A DNA stretch of 51,513 nt from UMGS1601 sp900553335 (GCA_937920725.1 CALEUW010000039.1:1-51513); one strand, 5' to 3'. Shown: positions 1 through 6,765, counted from the stretch's first letter. Numbers and translations: made by a program. The notes: a model not told the origin generated them from the sequence alone.

Positions 1-111
1 CGCTCCGTCATTCAACAAACGACCGGGCGTTAGCCCCTTAGCATTTCAGTGGGGGGGGACAATTCCCCACTGAAATGCTAAATTGTCCCCTTGCCTCTAA
101 GGCTAGGGGAC
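1..111. repeat. Multi-hairpin palindromic intergenic repeat, copy A
   Basis: Two nested inverted repeats are visible. A perfect 16-bp pair (39-54 with 65-80, TAGCATTTCAGTGGGG) encloses a 10-nt loop. A second stem, GTCCCC/GGGGAC (85-90 with 106-111), contains an inner GCCT/AGGC. The stretch TCCGTCATTCAAC near the window start matches CCCGTCATTCAAC in the copy at 29122-29240, and the TTTCAG...CTGAAA hairpin recurs at 4812 and 18520. The element is probably cut by the window edge. It looks like a REP/MITE-like intergenic repeat rather than a simple terminator. Confidence 0.7.
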
Positions 112-161
112 ATAATCGTTGTTATAGTAACAAGGGTGTCTGCATATACGGTAGACGGTTT

Positions 162-175
162 CTCCCGCAAGGGAG
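162..175 (+). promoter_or_regulatory. Hairpin sequestering the toxin ribosome binding site
   Basis: CTCCC (162-166) pairs with GGGAG (171-175) around a GCAA tetraloop. The 3' arm is the Shine-Dalgarno sequence of the small toxin starting at 185. Self-sequestration of the SD is a known way of delaying translation in type I toxin mRNAs; here it is inferred from the sequence alone. Confidence 0.6.
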
Positions 176-184
176 GTGATAGCT

Positions 185-274
185 ATGGTTACATATGACG
201 AATTGTTTTCAATTATCATTGTAATTTTAAATGTTATCTCTCTATGTTACATAATTTTCAGTAACAAAAATTAG
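185..274 (+). CDS. Holin-like type I toxin peptide, 29 aa
   Basis: Predicted 29-residue peptide starting MVTYDELFSIIIVILNVISL and ending in FSNKN. It has a short polar N terminus, a single hydrophobic segment (about residues 8-25) and a basic/polar tail. This matches the putative holin-like toxin family (Hol_Tox, MxTYEALxxxxxFxxxxxxLI type) widespread in Firmicutes, thought to depolarise the membrane when overproduced. GGGAGGTGAT lies 5 nt upstream but is locked in a GCAA hairpin. A bidirectional terminator follows, and a consensus promoter faces the gene from 416-443, giving the convergent toxin/antisense layout of TxpA/RatA systems. No clear promoter for the toxin itself was found. The sequence pattern is seen; the toxic function is inferred. 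Confidence 0.75.
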   Translation: MVTYDELFSIIIVILNVISLCYIIFSNKN

Positions 275-289
275 AGAATTTCTTTTTTA

Positions 290-409
290 GCATATAAAAA
301 GAAATAACCGCCTAAACTTTTCCCTCAGTTGGCGGTTGTTTCTTAACCACAATATCGGGAGAACCGCTAAGCCATTAAGCACAATGGCTTTATGCAGGCT
401 CCCTTTTTC
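290..409 (-). ncRNA. Predicted antisense antitoxin RNA (RatA-like)
   Basis: A consensus sigma-A promoter at 416-443 would start an RNA near 409 running toward the toxin and ending at the 299-344 terminator, about 110-120 nt. Its 5' part can form GGGAG/CTCCC and AGCCAT/ATGGCT stem-loops (about 352-405). It contains no ORF. The 3' ends of toxin mRNA and this RNA overlap, as in type I toxin-antitoxin pairs. Ends are approximate and inferred. Confidence 0.6.
299..344. terminator. Bidirectional terminator shared by toxin mRNA and antisense RNA
   Basis: AAGAAATAACCGCC (299-312) pairs with GGCGGTTGTTTCTT (331-344), leaving one or two mismatches in a long stem. It is followed by T-rich sequence in both directions, so it can end both the toxin transcript (plus) and the antisense RNA (minus). 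Confidence 0.75.
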
Positions 410-415
410 ATTTAT

Positions 416-443
416 ATTATAGCATATCTTTAGTTTTTGTCAA
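416..443 (-). promoter_or_regulatory. Sigma-A promoter of the antisense RNA
   Basis: On the minus strand TTGACA (438-443) is followed after 16 nt by TATAAT (416-421). Both hexamers are perfect consensus. No minus-strand ORF follows, which supports a noncoding transcript. Confidence 0.8.
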
Positions 444-448
444 GGGCA

Positions 449-535
449 AAATAATTGACAATGGACAATGGATAATGGACGATTAATGCGTAATTTGTAA
501 TTAATTCGGAGAGCGGAATTCTGAATTAAATTGAC
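449..535. repeat. AT-rich dispersed intergenic repeat
   Basis: Imperfect short direct repeats (ATTGACAATGGACAATGGATA) followed by GATTAATGCGTAATTTG and GGAATTCTGAATTAA. Related, inverted-orientation wording (ATTACGCATTACGCATTCAG) occurs at 1374-1393 next to gdhA. This kind of low-complexity junction sequence often marks deletions or former element edges; no gene is visible in it. Confidence 0.4.
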
Positions 536-561
536 GAATGAATATAACATTTAAAAACCAA

Positions 562-591
562 AAACGGTTGGCACAAAAATGTCAACCGTTT
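562..591 (-). terminator. Terminator overlapping the end of the Arc-like gene
   Basis: AAACGGTTG-CA (562-573) pairs with TG-CAACCGTTT (580-591). On the minus strand it is followed by TTTTTGGTTTTT. It overlaps the last codons and the stop (582-584) of the Arc-like gene. Confidence 0.7.
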
Positions 592-761
592 CGTTTTGTT
601 TTAATAGCTATTTCCCCATGCTCATCTTCATATTTTTTAATACAATCACGAATTAGAATAAGTATCTGACTGTTTGCACTTCTTCCCTCGTAATCGGCAA
701 CAATATGAAGTTTATCCAGCATTTCACTGTCAATTCTTATTGTCAAACTCTTTATTGCCAC
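582..761 (-). CDS. Arc-type ribbon-helix-helix DNA-binding protein, 59 aa
   Basis: Read from a GTG with GGAGG 6 nt upstream; the nearby ATG runs into a stop after three codons. The product begins MAIKSLTIRIDSEMLDKLHI, giving the short beta strand (KSLTIRI) and helix A of a ribbon-helix-helix. It continues GRSANSQILILIRDCIKKYE and DEHGE, the Arc/MetJ-type second helix and EHGxI tail. Such dimers usually repress their own promoter or a neighbour. The divergent 872 gene and the 10-bp inverted repeat at 828-850 in the shared upstream region make that a likely target. It could also be an orphan antitoxin; no toxin partner is visible. Confidence 0.75.
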   Translation of the reverse strand: MAIKSLTIRIDSEMLDKLHIVADYEGRSANSQILILIRDCIKKYEDEHGEIAIKTKRNG

Positions 762-827
762 ATTTTACCTCCGCTGATAAATATATTATGAATCTATTTT
801 ATGTTTGAAATGGGAAAAAGTGTTAAA

Positions 828-850
828 TTTAGATATAAAATATATCTAAA
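828..850. promoter_or_regulatory. Perfect inverted repeat, probable operator
   Basis: TTTAGATATA (828-837), a 3-nt AAA spacer, then TATATCTAAA (841-850). It sits between the divergent Arc-like gene (start 761) and the small gene at 872, directly before the GGAGG of the latter. Position and symmetry suggest a dimeric repressor site, with the Arc-like protein the nearest candidate ligand. Confidence 0.55.
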
Positions 851-871
851 ATATGTTTAAGGAGGCGTGGC

Positions 872-1096
872 ATGAAAAGGTCAAAGATAAACAAGGTGCT
901 ATTAAAAGTAGCTGTAAATCGTGGAATAAGCGTTAATGAGGTGAGATCGGAGATACAAAAAGCATTTGATGAGGGAATGAGAAGTAATGATCTTAAGGTA
1001 AAAGCATACTGGCAAGGAATCCCACACAAAAAAGATAAACCGACGATTGAAGAAGTAATTTGTTTTTTATCTAAAGATGTCAAAAACAAAATATAG
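872..1096 (+). CDS. Small protein resembling the Spo0A C-terminal domain, 74 aa
   Basis: Very basic protein; GGAGG lies 6 nt before ATG. The C-terminal half (KKDKPTIEEVICFLSKDV) resembles the end of the Spo0A effector domain (KPTNSEFIAMVADKL), and the N-terminal half (NRGISVNEVRSEIQKAFDEG) resembles its helical region. Short stand-alone proteins annotated as Spo0A C-terminal-domain-like are common in Clostridia; their function is not known. It precedes an RHH protein by 43 nt, so the two may be co-transcribed. The resemblance is by eye only, so assignment is moderate. Confidence 0.6.
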   Translation: MKRSKINKVLLKVAVNRGISVNEVRSEIQKAFDEGMRSNDLKVKAYWQGIPHKKDKPTIEEVICFLSKDVKNKI

Positions 1097-1139
1097 CGTT
1101 TTGCTAATGAAAATAAATTATAAATAGGAGTGTGTAAAA

Positions 1140-1319
1140 ATGTTGAAAATACAAGGAAAGCCTGAATCTGTAAGCAAAACCTTTAAACTGCCGAAGCCCT
1201 TAGTAGAAAAACTTGATAGGATAGCATATGAAAATAATATTTCGCTGAATCAGCTGGTTATTCAATGCTTGAATTTTGCATTTGATAATATTGATATTGA
1301 AGAATCCAACAAAGATTGA
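1140..1319 (+). CDS. Small ribbon-helix-helix protein, 59 aa
   Basis: ATG preceded by TAGGAG about 9 nt upstream. The product begins MLKIQGKPESVSKTFKLPKP, continues LVEKLDRIAYENNISLNQLV and ends in an acidic tail (FDNIDIEESNKD). This is the strand-helix-helix pattern of CopG/Arc-like DNA-binding dimers. A near twin (MLKIQGKPETISKTLRLP) begins at 51438. Both follow another small regulator-like gene, suggesting a duplicated module. A terminator follows at 1325. DNA target and role are unknown. Confidence 0.65.
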   Translation: MLKIQGKPESVSKTFKLPKPLVEKLDRIAYENNISLNQLVIQCLNFAFDNIDIEESNKD

Positions 1320-1324
1320 TCAAA

Positions 1325-1358
1325 AAGGCACAGAAGAAAACTAATTCCTCTGTGCCTT
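1325..1358 (+). terminator. Terminator after the small RHH gene
   Basis: AAGGCACAGA (1325-1334) pairs with TCTGTGCCTT (1349-1358) and is followed by AATTTTTT. Confidence 0.8.
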
Positions 1359-1395
1359 AATTTTTTATTAATAATTACGCATTACGCATTCAGAA

Positions 1396-2748
1396 TTAAT
1401 AAGCAACGCCCTGCCACTTCATAGCGTCAGCAACCTTTAAGAAGCCTGCGATGTTAGCGCCCATAACAAGGTTACCCTCGTGGTCATATTCCTTAGAAGC
1501 GTTATACGCATTGTGGAAGATGTTGATCATGATGTTCTTAAGCTTAGCATCAACTTCCTCGAATGTCCAAGAAAGTCTTTCTGAGTTCTGACTCATCTCA
1601 AGACCTGATGTAGCAACTCCGCCTGCGTTTGCAGCCTTAGCAGGTCCGAACATAACGCCTGCTTCAAGGAACTTCTCAACAGCCTCAGGAGTAGAAGGCA
1701 TATTAGCACCCTCAGAAACCGCAATTACGCCGTTCTTGATAAGAGTTGCTGCTGCATCGCCGTCAAGCTCGTTCTGTGTAGCACAAGGAAGAGCGATGTC
1801 GCAAGGAATTGTCCAGATACCTGAGCAGCCCTCGTGATACTCTGCGCCCTCAACTCTGTCGCAGTATTCCTTAATTCTTCCTCTTTCAACCTCTTTGATC
1901 TGCTTAACAACATCAAGGTTGATTCCGTTTTTGTCATAAATATATCCGTTAGAATCAGAAAGAGCAACAACCTTACCGCCAAGCTCAGTTGCCTTTTGAG
2001 TAGCATAGATAGCAACGTTACCCGAACCGGAAATAACAACAGTCTTGCCCTCAAAGCTCTCGTTCTTCATACATTTCATCATTTCTTCTGTGAAATAGCA
2101 TACGCCGTAGCCGGTAGCTTCTGTTCTTGCAAGCGAACCGCCGTAGCTTAAGCCCTTACCGGTCAACACGCCTGTAAACTCATTTCTAAGTCTTTTATAC
2201 TGACCGAACATATATCCAATCTCTCTTGCTCCTGTTCCGATATCTCCGGCAGGAACGTCTGTATCAGCGCCGATGTGCTTAGAAAGCTCTGTCATAAAGC
2301 TCTGGCAGAATCTCATAACCTCTCCGTCGCTCTTACCCTTAGGATCGAAGTCAGAGCCGCCCTTTCCGCCGCCCATCGGAAGACCTGTCAAGCTGTTTTT
2401 GAAGATCTGCTCAAATCCGAGGAATTTGATAACAGATGCACAAACTGAAGGATGAAGTCTGAGTCCGCCCTTATAAGGACCGATAGCAGAGTTAAACTGA
2501 CATCTGAAGCCTCTGTTTACCTGTACATTTCCGTTGTCGTCAACCCATGAAACTCTGAACTGAATAAATCTTTCAGGCTCAACTATTCTATCAATAATTC
2601 CGTTAGTTTCATAGCTCTTATCCTTTTCTACAACAGGTTCAAAGCTCTCTAAAACCTCTTTTACTGCCTGCAAGAATTCATTTTCGCCAGGGTTTCTTGC
2701 ACACACCTTTTCATATACCTTTGCAAGGTATTCGTTCTTAAACGCCAT
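1396..2748 (-). CDS. gdhA: NADP-type glutamate dehydrogenase, 450 aa
   Basis: Hexameric GDH making glutamate from 2-oxoglutarate and ammonium with NADPH, the ammonium-assimilating type. Length equals the bacterial small-GDH family. Visible motifs are GGLRLHP (94-100), the catalytic-lysine loop LPMGGGKGG (K129), the PAGDIGTG region (166-173) and the dinucleotide fold GSGNVA (241-246). The start ATG has GGGAGG 9 nt upstream. It is monocistronic: its own promoter is at 2826-2854 and a divergent operon lies upstream. Nothing is unusual apart from repeat-like sequence just past its 3' end. Confidence 0.97.
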   Translation of the reverse strand: MAFKNEYLAKVYEKVCARNPGENEFLQAVKEVLESFEPVVEKDKSYETNGIIDRIVEPERFIQFRVSWVDDNGNVQVNRGFRCQFNSAIGPYKGGLRLHPSVCASVIKFLGFEQIFKNSLTGLPMGGGKGGSDFDPKGKSDGEVMRFCQSFMTELSKHIGADTDVPAGDIGTGAREIGYMFGQYKRLRNEFTGVLTGKGLSYGGSLARTEATGYGVCYFTEEMMKCMKNESFEGKTVVISGSGNVAIYATQKATELGGKVVALSDSNGYIYDKNGINLDVVKQIKEVERGRIKEYCDRVEGAEYHEGCSGIWTIPCDIALPCATQNELDGDAAATLIKNGVIAVSEGANMPSTPEAVEKFLEAGVMFGPAKAANAGGVATSGLEMSQNSERLSWTFEEVDAKLKNIMINIFHNAYNASKEYDHEGNLVMGANIAGFLKVADAMKWQGVAY

Positions 2749-2825
2749 TGTTCAAGTCCTCCCAATAAATAAATTTTTTGTAAAAATGCGAGATTACGTT
2801 AATTCGCAATTCATACAGCACTAAT

Positions 2826-2854
2826 ATAATACCATAAGCATCAGTATTTGGCAA
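2826..2854 (-). promoter_or_regulatory. gdhA promoter
   Basis: Minus-strand TTGCCA (2849-2854), 17-nt spacer, TATTAT (2826-2831); gdhA starts about 77 nt downstream. Confidence 0.7.
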
Positions 2855-2993
2855 CAAATTTTGCAGGATTTATTTTGGCAAAATTCATTTTTTACATTTT
2901 GTTAATAAAACGCTCAGCCAAATTATTGAAACATACTAACATAAACGACCTGAAAAATGTATATATTAGTTTTTGTATAGGCAAAAATACATC

Positions 2994-3022
2994 TTGACTT
3001 AAACATAAAAATGTGATATAGT
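2994..3022 (+). promoter_or_regulatory. Promoter of the ACT-hom-thrB operon
   Basis: TTGACT (2994-2999), 17-nt spacer, TATAGT (3017-3022). A possible in-frame start at 3022 overlaps the -10 box and therefore cannot be used; this fixes the first gene's start at 3064. Confidence 0.8.
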
Positions 3023-3063
3023 TGTATCTATTGCGAGAACAGTTGTATACAGGAGGTGGACTT

Positions 3064-3519
3064 ATGAATAATATTCAAAACGGCAATGAGAAGCTGGTTG
3101 TTGTCAACACGAAAGTCCTTCCTGATATCATATTAAAGGTATTAGCCGCAAAAAAGATGAAAGCCTGCGGAGATGCTAAAAGCTCTTCTGACGCTTGCAG
3201 GGCGGTTGGAATATCGAGAAGCGCATACTATAAATATAAGGACTGCGTTTTCGGATACGAAGAAAAAATGCAGAGCAAAATTCTATCTCTGTATCTTGTA
3301 TTAAAGGACGAAAAGGGTGTTTTATCGGGAATCATCTCCTCTCTATACGAAAGCGGAGTAAACATTCTTACGGTAAATCAAAATATTCCTGTTGATTCTG
3401 TGGCAAGCGTTACAATATCAGTCCGAATGGAAAAGACTGACGCTTCATCATATAATATAAAAGAAATGCTTTTAAATACCTACGGGGTGGTTGACGTAAA
3501 AATAATTTCAGGCGAATAG
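3064..3519 (+). CDS. ACT-domain regulatory protein, PheB/ThrR-like, 151 aa
   Basis: Start chosen at the ATG 5 nt after AGGAGGTGG. The N-terminal half (about 20-75) has a helical segment with GISRSAYYKYKDCVF, typical of the helix-turn-helix-like part of the ACT-domain UPF0735/PheB family. The C-terminal half (about 77-151) is an ACT domain: LVLKDEKGVLSGIISSLYES with a second strand VASVTISV. ACT domains bind amino acids. Members of this family sit beside hom, thrB or pheA and are thought to act as amino-acid-sensing regulators. Here it heads the hom-thrB transcript, so threonine or phenylalanine sensing is plausible but unproven. Confidence 0.8.
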   Translation: MNNIQNGNEKLVVVNTKVLPDIILKVLAAKKMKACGDAKSSSDACRAVGISRSAYYKYKDCVFGYEEKMQSKILSLYLVLKDEKGVLSGIISSLYESGVNILTVNQNIPVDSVASVTISVRMEKTDASSYNIKEMLLNTYGVVDVKIISGE

Positions 3520-3564
3520 ATTCTCGCCTTTTCATGACATAAGTTGAAAGGATGGTAAAAACTA

Positions 3565-4800
3565 ATGAGCAAATACGCAGTAATAGGATACGGTGTTGTA
3601 GGAAGCGGAACAGTCGAGCTTTTTGAAAAGAACCGTGAATCAATTACAAAAAAAATAGGAAGAGATGTGGATCTCGGATATATTTTAGATCTCAGAGATT
3701 TTCCTGACAGTCCTTATAAGGGTAAGCATACAAAGGATTTTAATGACATCTTAAACGACCCCGAGGTTGAAGCTGTTGCTGAAGTGATCGGCGGAATTCA
3801 CCCTGCATATGAATTTACAAAGCAGCTTTTAGAAAAAGGAAAAAGCGTTGTAACATCAAACAAAGAGCTTGTTGCACAGAAGGGAGCGGAGCTTTTTAAG
3901 GTTGCAAAAGAGCATAATGCGAGCTATCTTTTTGAAGCGTCTGTCGGCGGAGGAATCCCTATAATAAGACCGCTTCATAAATGTCTTGCCGGAAACCAAA
4001 TCGAACAGATTTCAGGTATTTTAAACGGAACGACAAACTTTATCCTTACAAAGATGATAAAGGATCAGATGAGCTTTGACGATGCTTTGAAGCTTGCTCA
4101 GGAAAACGGCTTTGCAGAAGCTGATCCTACAGCGGACGTGGAGGGACACGATGCTTGCAGAAAAATCTGCATTTTGGCATCTCTCGCTTCGGGAAGCCAC
4201 ATTTACCCTGACGAGGCTTACTGCGAAGGAATTACAAAAATAACTCCGGAGGACGTTGAGTATGCTCAAAATGCAGGATACCGAATCAAGCTTATCGGCT
4301 CTTCAACCCCGCTTGAAAACGGAAAGCTTGCTGTTATGGTTTGCCCAAGGCTCATTCCTGAAAACAGTCTTTTATCTCATGTGGACGGCGTTTATAATGC
4401 AATTTCAGTTACAGGAAACGGCGTAGGAGATGTTGTTTTCTACGGTCAGGGAGCAGGTAAACTTCCGACAGCTTCTGCTGTTGTAGGAGATCTTATTGAT
4501 GCACTTGTTCACCGAGAAAGACCTCTTACTGTTTCGTGGGATATGCAGAATGAAAAAAAACAAACAGTTTCTCACAAGCAGGCTGAAACTGCTGTTTATG
4601 TAAGAGCAAAAGTCAATGACGAAACTGTAAAAGCAAAAATCTCGGCCGTTTTTGATCAGCCTATATTTATCGAACGTAACAACCGTCCTGATGACGAGGT
4701 TGCTTTTATAACCTCTTCGATGACAGAAATTTTAATAGACCAAAAGCTCGAATCCTTAGCTGAAGACATAGAGGTACTCCATACCATAAGAACGCTTTAA
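3565..4800 (+). CDS. hom: Homoserine dehydrogenase, 411 aa
   Basis: Reduces aspartate semialdehyde to homoserine at the branch to threonine and methionine. Visible are the N-terminal Rossmann motif GYGVVGSG (8-15), the substrate-domain signature NGTTNFIL with FAEADPTADVEGHDACRK downstream, and a C-terminal ACT-like region (about 340-411) for feedback by threonine. It lacks an aspartokinase domain. Length fits monofunctional Hom with ACT. It lies 45 nt after the ACT regulator and 120 nt before thrB, that gap being filled by a palindromic repeat. AAAGGATGG precedes the ATG. Confidence 0.96.
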   Translation: MSKYAVIGYGVVGSGTVELFEKNRESITKKIGRDVDLGYILDLRDFPDSPYKGKHTKDFNDILNDPEVEAVAEVIGGIHPAYEFTKQLLEKGKSVVTSNKELVAQKGAELFKVAKEHNASYLFEASVGGGIPIIRPLHKCLAGNQIEQISGILNGTTNFILTKMIKDQMSFDDALKLAQENGFAEADPTADVEGHDACRKICILASLASGSHIYPDEAYCEGITKITPEDVEYAQNAGYRIKLIGSSTPLENGKLAVMVCPRLIPENSLLSHVDGVYNAISVTGNGVGDVVFYGQGAGKLPTASAVVGDLIDALVHRERPLTVSWDMQNEKKQTVSHKQAETAVYVRAKVNDETVKAKISAVFDQPIFIERNNRPDDEVAFITSSMTEILIDQKLESLAEDIEVLHTIRTL

Positions 4801-4811
4801 ACAACTTAATT

Positions 4812-4874
4812 TTTTCAGCGGGGGATTGTATCTCCCACTGAAAGCGTTAAATAACGGGGCTGCGCCCCTTATTG
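4812..4874. repeat. Multi-hairpin palindromic repeat, copy B
   Basis: TTTCAG-GGGGGA (4812 on) pairs with TCTCCC-CTGAAA, followed by GGGGC-TGC-GCCCC (4856-4868) and TTATTG. It is the reverse complement of the arrangement at 18515-18573. It sits between hom and thrB inside one transcript, so it may act on mRNA stability or partial termination. Confidence 0.7.
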
Positions 4875-4920
4875 AAAATAAAAACTGGTAAACACTTTTT
4901 TCAGTTCAAGGAGAAAGCAA

Positions 4921-5808
4921 ATGATAAAGCTAAGAATTCCCGCTACGAGCGCAAATTTAGGTGCAGGCTTTGATGCGTTGGGACTTGCTATGACATACTA
5001 CAATTATGTAAATATGGAGGAAAGCGATACTATAGATATAACCTCGCTTGATGGGTTGAAAGTTCCTACAGATAAGTCAAACCTGATTTATGAATCTGCT
5101 TCACATCTTTTTGAGATATGCGGAAAAACCCTTTCGGGACTTAAAATTGAACAAACGAGCAATATTCCAATGGCAAGAGGACTCGGCTCTTCCTCTGCTT
5201 GTATAGTTGCAGGACTTGCAGGTGCAAACAGTATTTTGAAAAACCCTCTTTCAGCAGATGAACTTGTTGATCTTGCCGCACAGATAGAAGGGCATCCGGA
5301 CAATACCGCTCCTGCCCTTTTAGGCGGAATCGTAACGGCAGTATTTGACGGCAGAAAGGTTCACTGGGTTAAGCAAGAGGTAAACACCAGACTTAAGTTT
5401 GTTGCGATAATACCCGATTTTGAGCTTAAAACCGAAAAAGCAAGAGCTTGCCTTCCGAAAGAAATTTCGCATAAAGACGCTGTTTATAACCTTTCACGCG
5501 CAGCGCTTTTCTCTGCTTCACTTCTTACGGGAAAATTTGAAAACCTGCGAACCGCCTGTCACGACAGACTTCATCAGCCTTACAGAATGGAGCTTATTCC
5601 AAACTGCCGTCGAGTTTTTGACATAGCCTACAATCACGGAGCGTATGCCGCATACATAAGCGGAGCGGGCCCGACAGTTATGGCGGTCGTTGATGAAGAA
5701 AACGAATTTTTCACAGGTAAAGTAAAGTTTTCGCTTGAAACAGAAGGCTTGAACGGTTGGGACGTAAAGCTATTTCACATAGACAACGAAGGCACTAAGT
5801 TAATATAA
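4921..5808 (+). CDS. thrB: Homoserine kinase, 295 aa
   Basis: GHMP-family kinase phosphorylating homoserine for threonine synthesis. Motif 1 PATSANLGAGFD (7-18), the ATP loop PMARGLGSSSA (83-93) and the C-terminal GHMP motif ISGAGPTVMA are all present, and length fits the family. AAGGAG lies 7 nt before ATG. thrC, the next pathway enzyme, is not in this window. A terminator hairpin follows at 5820. Confidence 0.96.
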   Translation: MIKLRIPATSANLGAGFDALGLAMTYYNYVNMEESDTIDITSLDGLKVPTDKSNLIYESASHLFEICGKTLSGLKIEQTSNIPMARGLGSSSACIVAGLAGANSILKNPLSADELVDLAAQIEGHPDNTAPALLGGIVTAVFDGRKVHWVKQEVNTRLKFVAIIPDFELKTEKARACLPKEISHKDAVYNLSRAALFSASLLTGKFENLRTACHDRLHQPYRMELIPNCRRVFDIAYNHGAYAAYISGAGPTVMAVVDEENEFFTGKVKFSLETEGLNGWDVKLFHIDNEGTKLI

Positions 5809-5819
5809 ATATCAAGATG

Positions 5820-5852
5820 AAAATCACCGCAGTTATACACTGCGGTGATTTT
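5820..5852 (+). terminator. Terminator of the threonine operon
   Basis: A 13-bp stem, AAAATCACCGCAG (5820-5832) with CTGCGGTGATTTT (5840-5852); the T run is part of the stem. Confidence 0.75.
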
Positions 5853-5865
5853 GCTTAACAACAAA

Positions 5866-5893
5866 AAAGAGCAGACCTTTCAATCTGCTCTTT
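5866..5893 (-). terminator. Terminator of the 5907 lipoprotein gene
   Basis: AAAGAGCAGA (5866-5875) pairs with TCTGCTCTTT (5884-5893), with a minus-strand T run after it. An almost identical hairpin lies at 29306-29331. Confidence 0.8.
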
Positions 5894-5906
5894 ACATCCT
5901 TTAAAT

Positions 5907-6293
5907 CTAATTTATCTTTTCTATTTTCTTTATTCCAAAAACTACCGGAGGAACTGATTCACCTAATCCAATCTCTCCGTTCGTTGTAATTTTCACTTTA
6001 TCTCCGTTTTTAATACCATCAGATACATCAACGCTGTCAATATCGTAATCAAGTCGAGCCTTACCAACTTTTTGTCCGCTGCCGTCAAAATCGGCGTCTA
6101 TATCTACAAAATGTACATATCCCTCGCTTGTAACGTCAATCACCGTAGCTTCAAATGAAATGTCTTCGTGAGCGGTAGTAGTTGTAGTGGTTGTGGCTTT
6201 GGTTGTATTATCTTTTTCTGAGGAAGAACTATCCGAACAACCTACAAGTAAAAGCATACACATAACCGATAAAACAATAGATTTTAATTTCAT
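5907..6293 (-). CDS. Secreted lipoprotein, 128 aa
   Basis: Start set at the ATG 8 nt after AAGGAGGG; a longer reading upstream has no ribosome site. It has a lipoprotein signal (MKLKSIVLSVMCMLLLVGC, lipobox LVGC), a Ser/Thr linker with a run of threonines (about 33-44), then a compact beta-rich domain (about 48-128) with ISFEATVIDVTSEGYVHFVD and a basic C terminus. It may be an OB-like or DUF3221-like fold, but I do not recognise it firmly. It lies behind the broken secreted-protein gene at 6365-6496. Its last codons and terminator match remnant sequence at 29306-29411, so the two loci are duplicates. Confidence 0.75.
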   Translation of the reverse strand: MKLKSIVLSVMCMLLLVGCSDSSSSEKDNTTKATTTTTTTAHEDISFEATVIDVTSEGYVHFVDIDADFDGSGQKVGKARLDYDIDSVDVSDGIKNGDKVKITTNGEIGLGESVPPVVFGIKKIEKIN

Positions 6294-6364
6294 GACAAGA
6301 CCCTCCTTATTATGGTATCCATAAATTAATAAGACCGGATACCTTCGAGTTAATTTTCGTACCC

Positions 6365-6496
6365 TCAATATACAACATAATGTTGTATATTATCTGCACT
6401 TTCATCATCTGCCCATGCCATGTTTGATGACATAGTAAACAATAATAATGCGCTTCATCCAAACGACATTACAATATTTTTGATGTTACGTTTCAT
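6365..6496 (-). pseudogene. Remnant of a secreted-protein gene with internal stop
   Basis: ATG at 6496 follows GGAGGG by 6 nt. It reads MKRNIKNIVMSFG, an in-frame TGA, then SALLLFTMSSNMAWADDESA and a stop at 6365. Ignoring the TGA, this is a typical export signal with an AWA cleavage site, after which the mature protein is missing. The upstream promoter, palindrome and ribosome-site region are the same as those of the serine protease at 30139-31320, so the lost gene was probably a similar secreted protease. It is seen as a broken gene; its former identity is inferred. Confidence 0.65.
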
Positions 6497-6570
6497 TTTT
6501 GCCCTCCATTTCCAGTCAATTATAAATTCCTTAGTTTTCAAGCAGTGGTAAGCTTAAATCCACTGGCAAC

Positions 6571-6586
6571 TGCAAATATATCTGCA
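6571..6586. promoter_or_regulatory. Near-palindrome just downstream of the promoter
   Basis: TGCAAATATATCTGCA, one mismatch from a perfect palindrome. The same site is perfect (TGCAAATATATTTGCA) at 31396-31411 in the equivalent position of the serine-protease promoter. It is probably an operator shared by the two loci. Confidence 0.5.
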
Positions 6587-6591
6587 ACTAT

Positions 6592-6620
6592 ATTTTAACA
6601 TTATCACCTTATTATGTCAA
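6592..6620 (-). promoter_or_regulatory. Strong promoter of the 6.5-kb secreted-protein locus
   Basis: Minus-strand TTGACA (6615-6620), 17-nt spacer ending TGT (extended -10), TAAAAT (6592-6597). Same architecture and -10 context as the promoter at 31417-31445. The 6621-6765 stretch between this promoter and the next terminator holds nothing I can identify. Confidence 0.8.
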
Positions 6621-6765
6621 TTACTTTTGAATATTATTTAAAAGTTTTGTGGATTTCTAACTAAAACAATTTTGATGCATTGTGAGAACAACCATATTGT
6701 AAGACATTCTTCGACAAATCATGACAAACTTAATAATCTGTTAAACAAAAGCTAAATAGTAAAAT

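Noticed and set aside
829..1089. Minus-strand 86-codon frame opposite the small 872 gene
   Set aside because: No ribosome site; the plus-strand gene has GGAGG and a recognisable domain.
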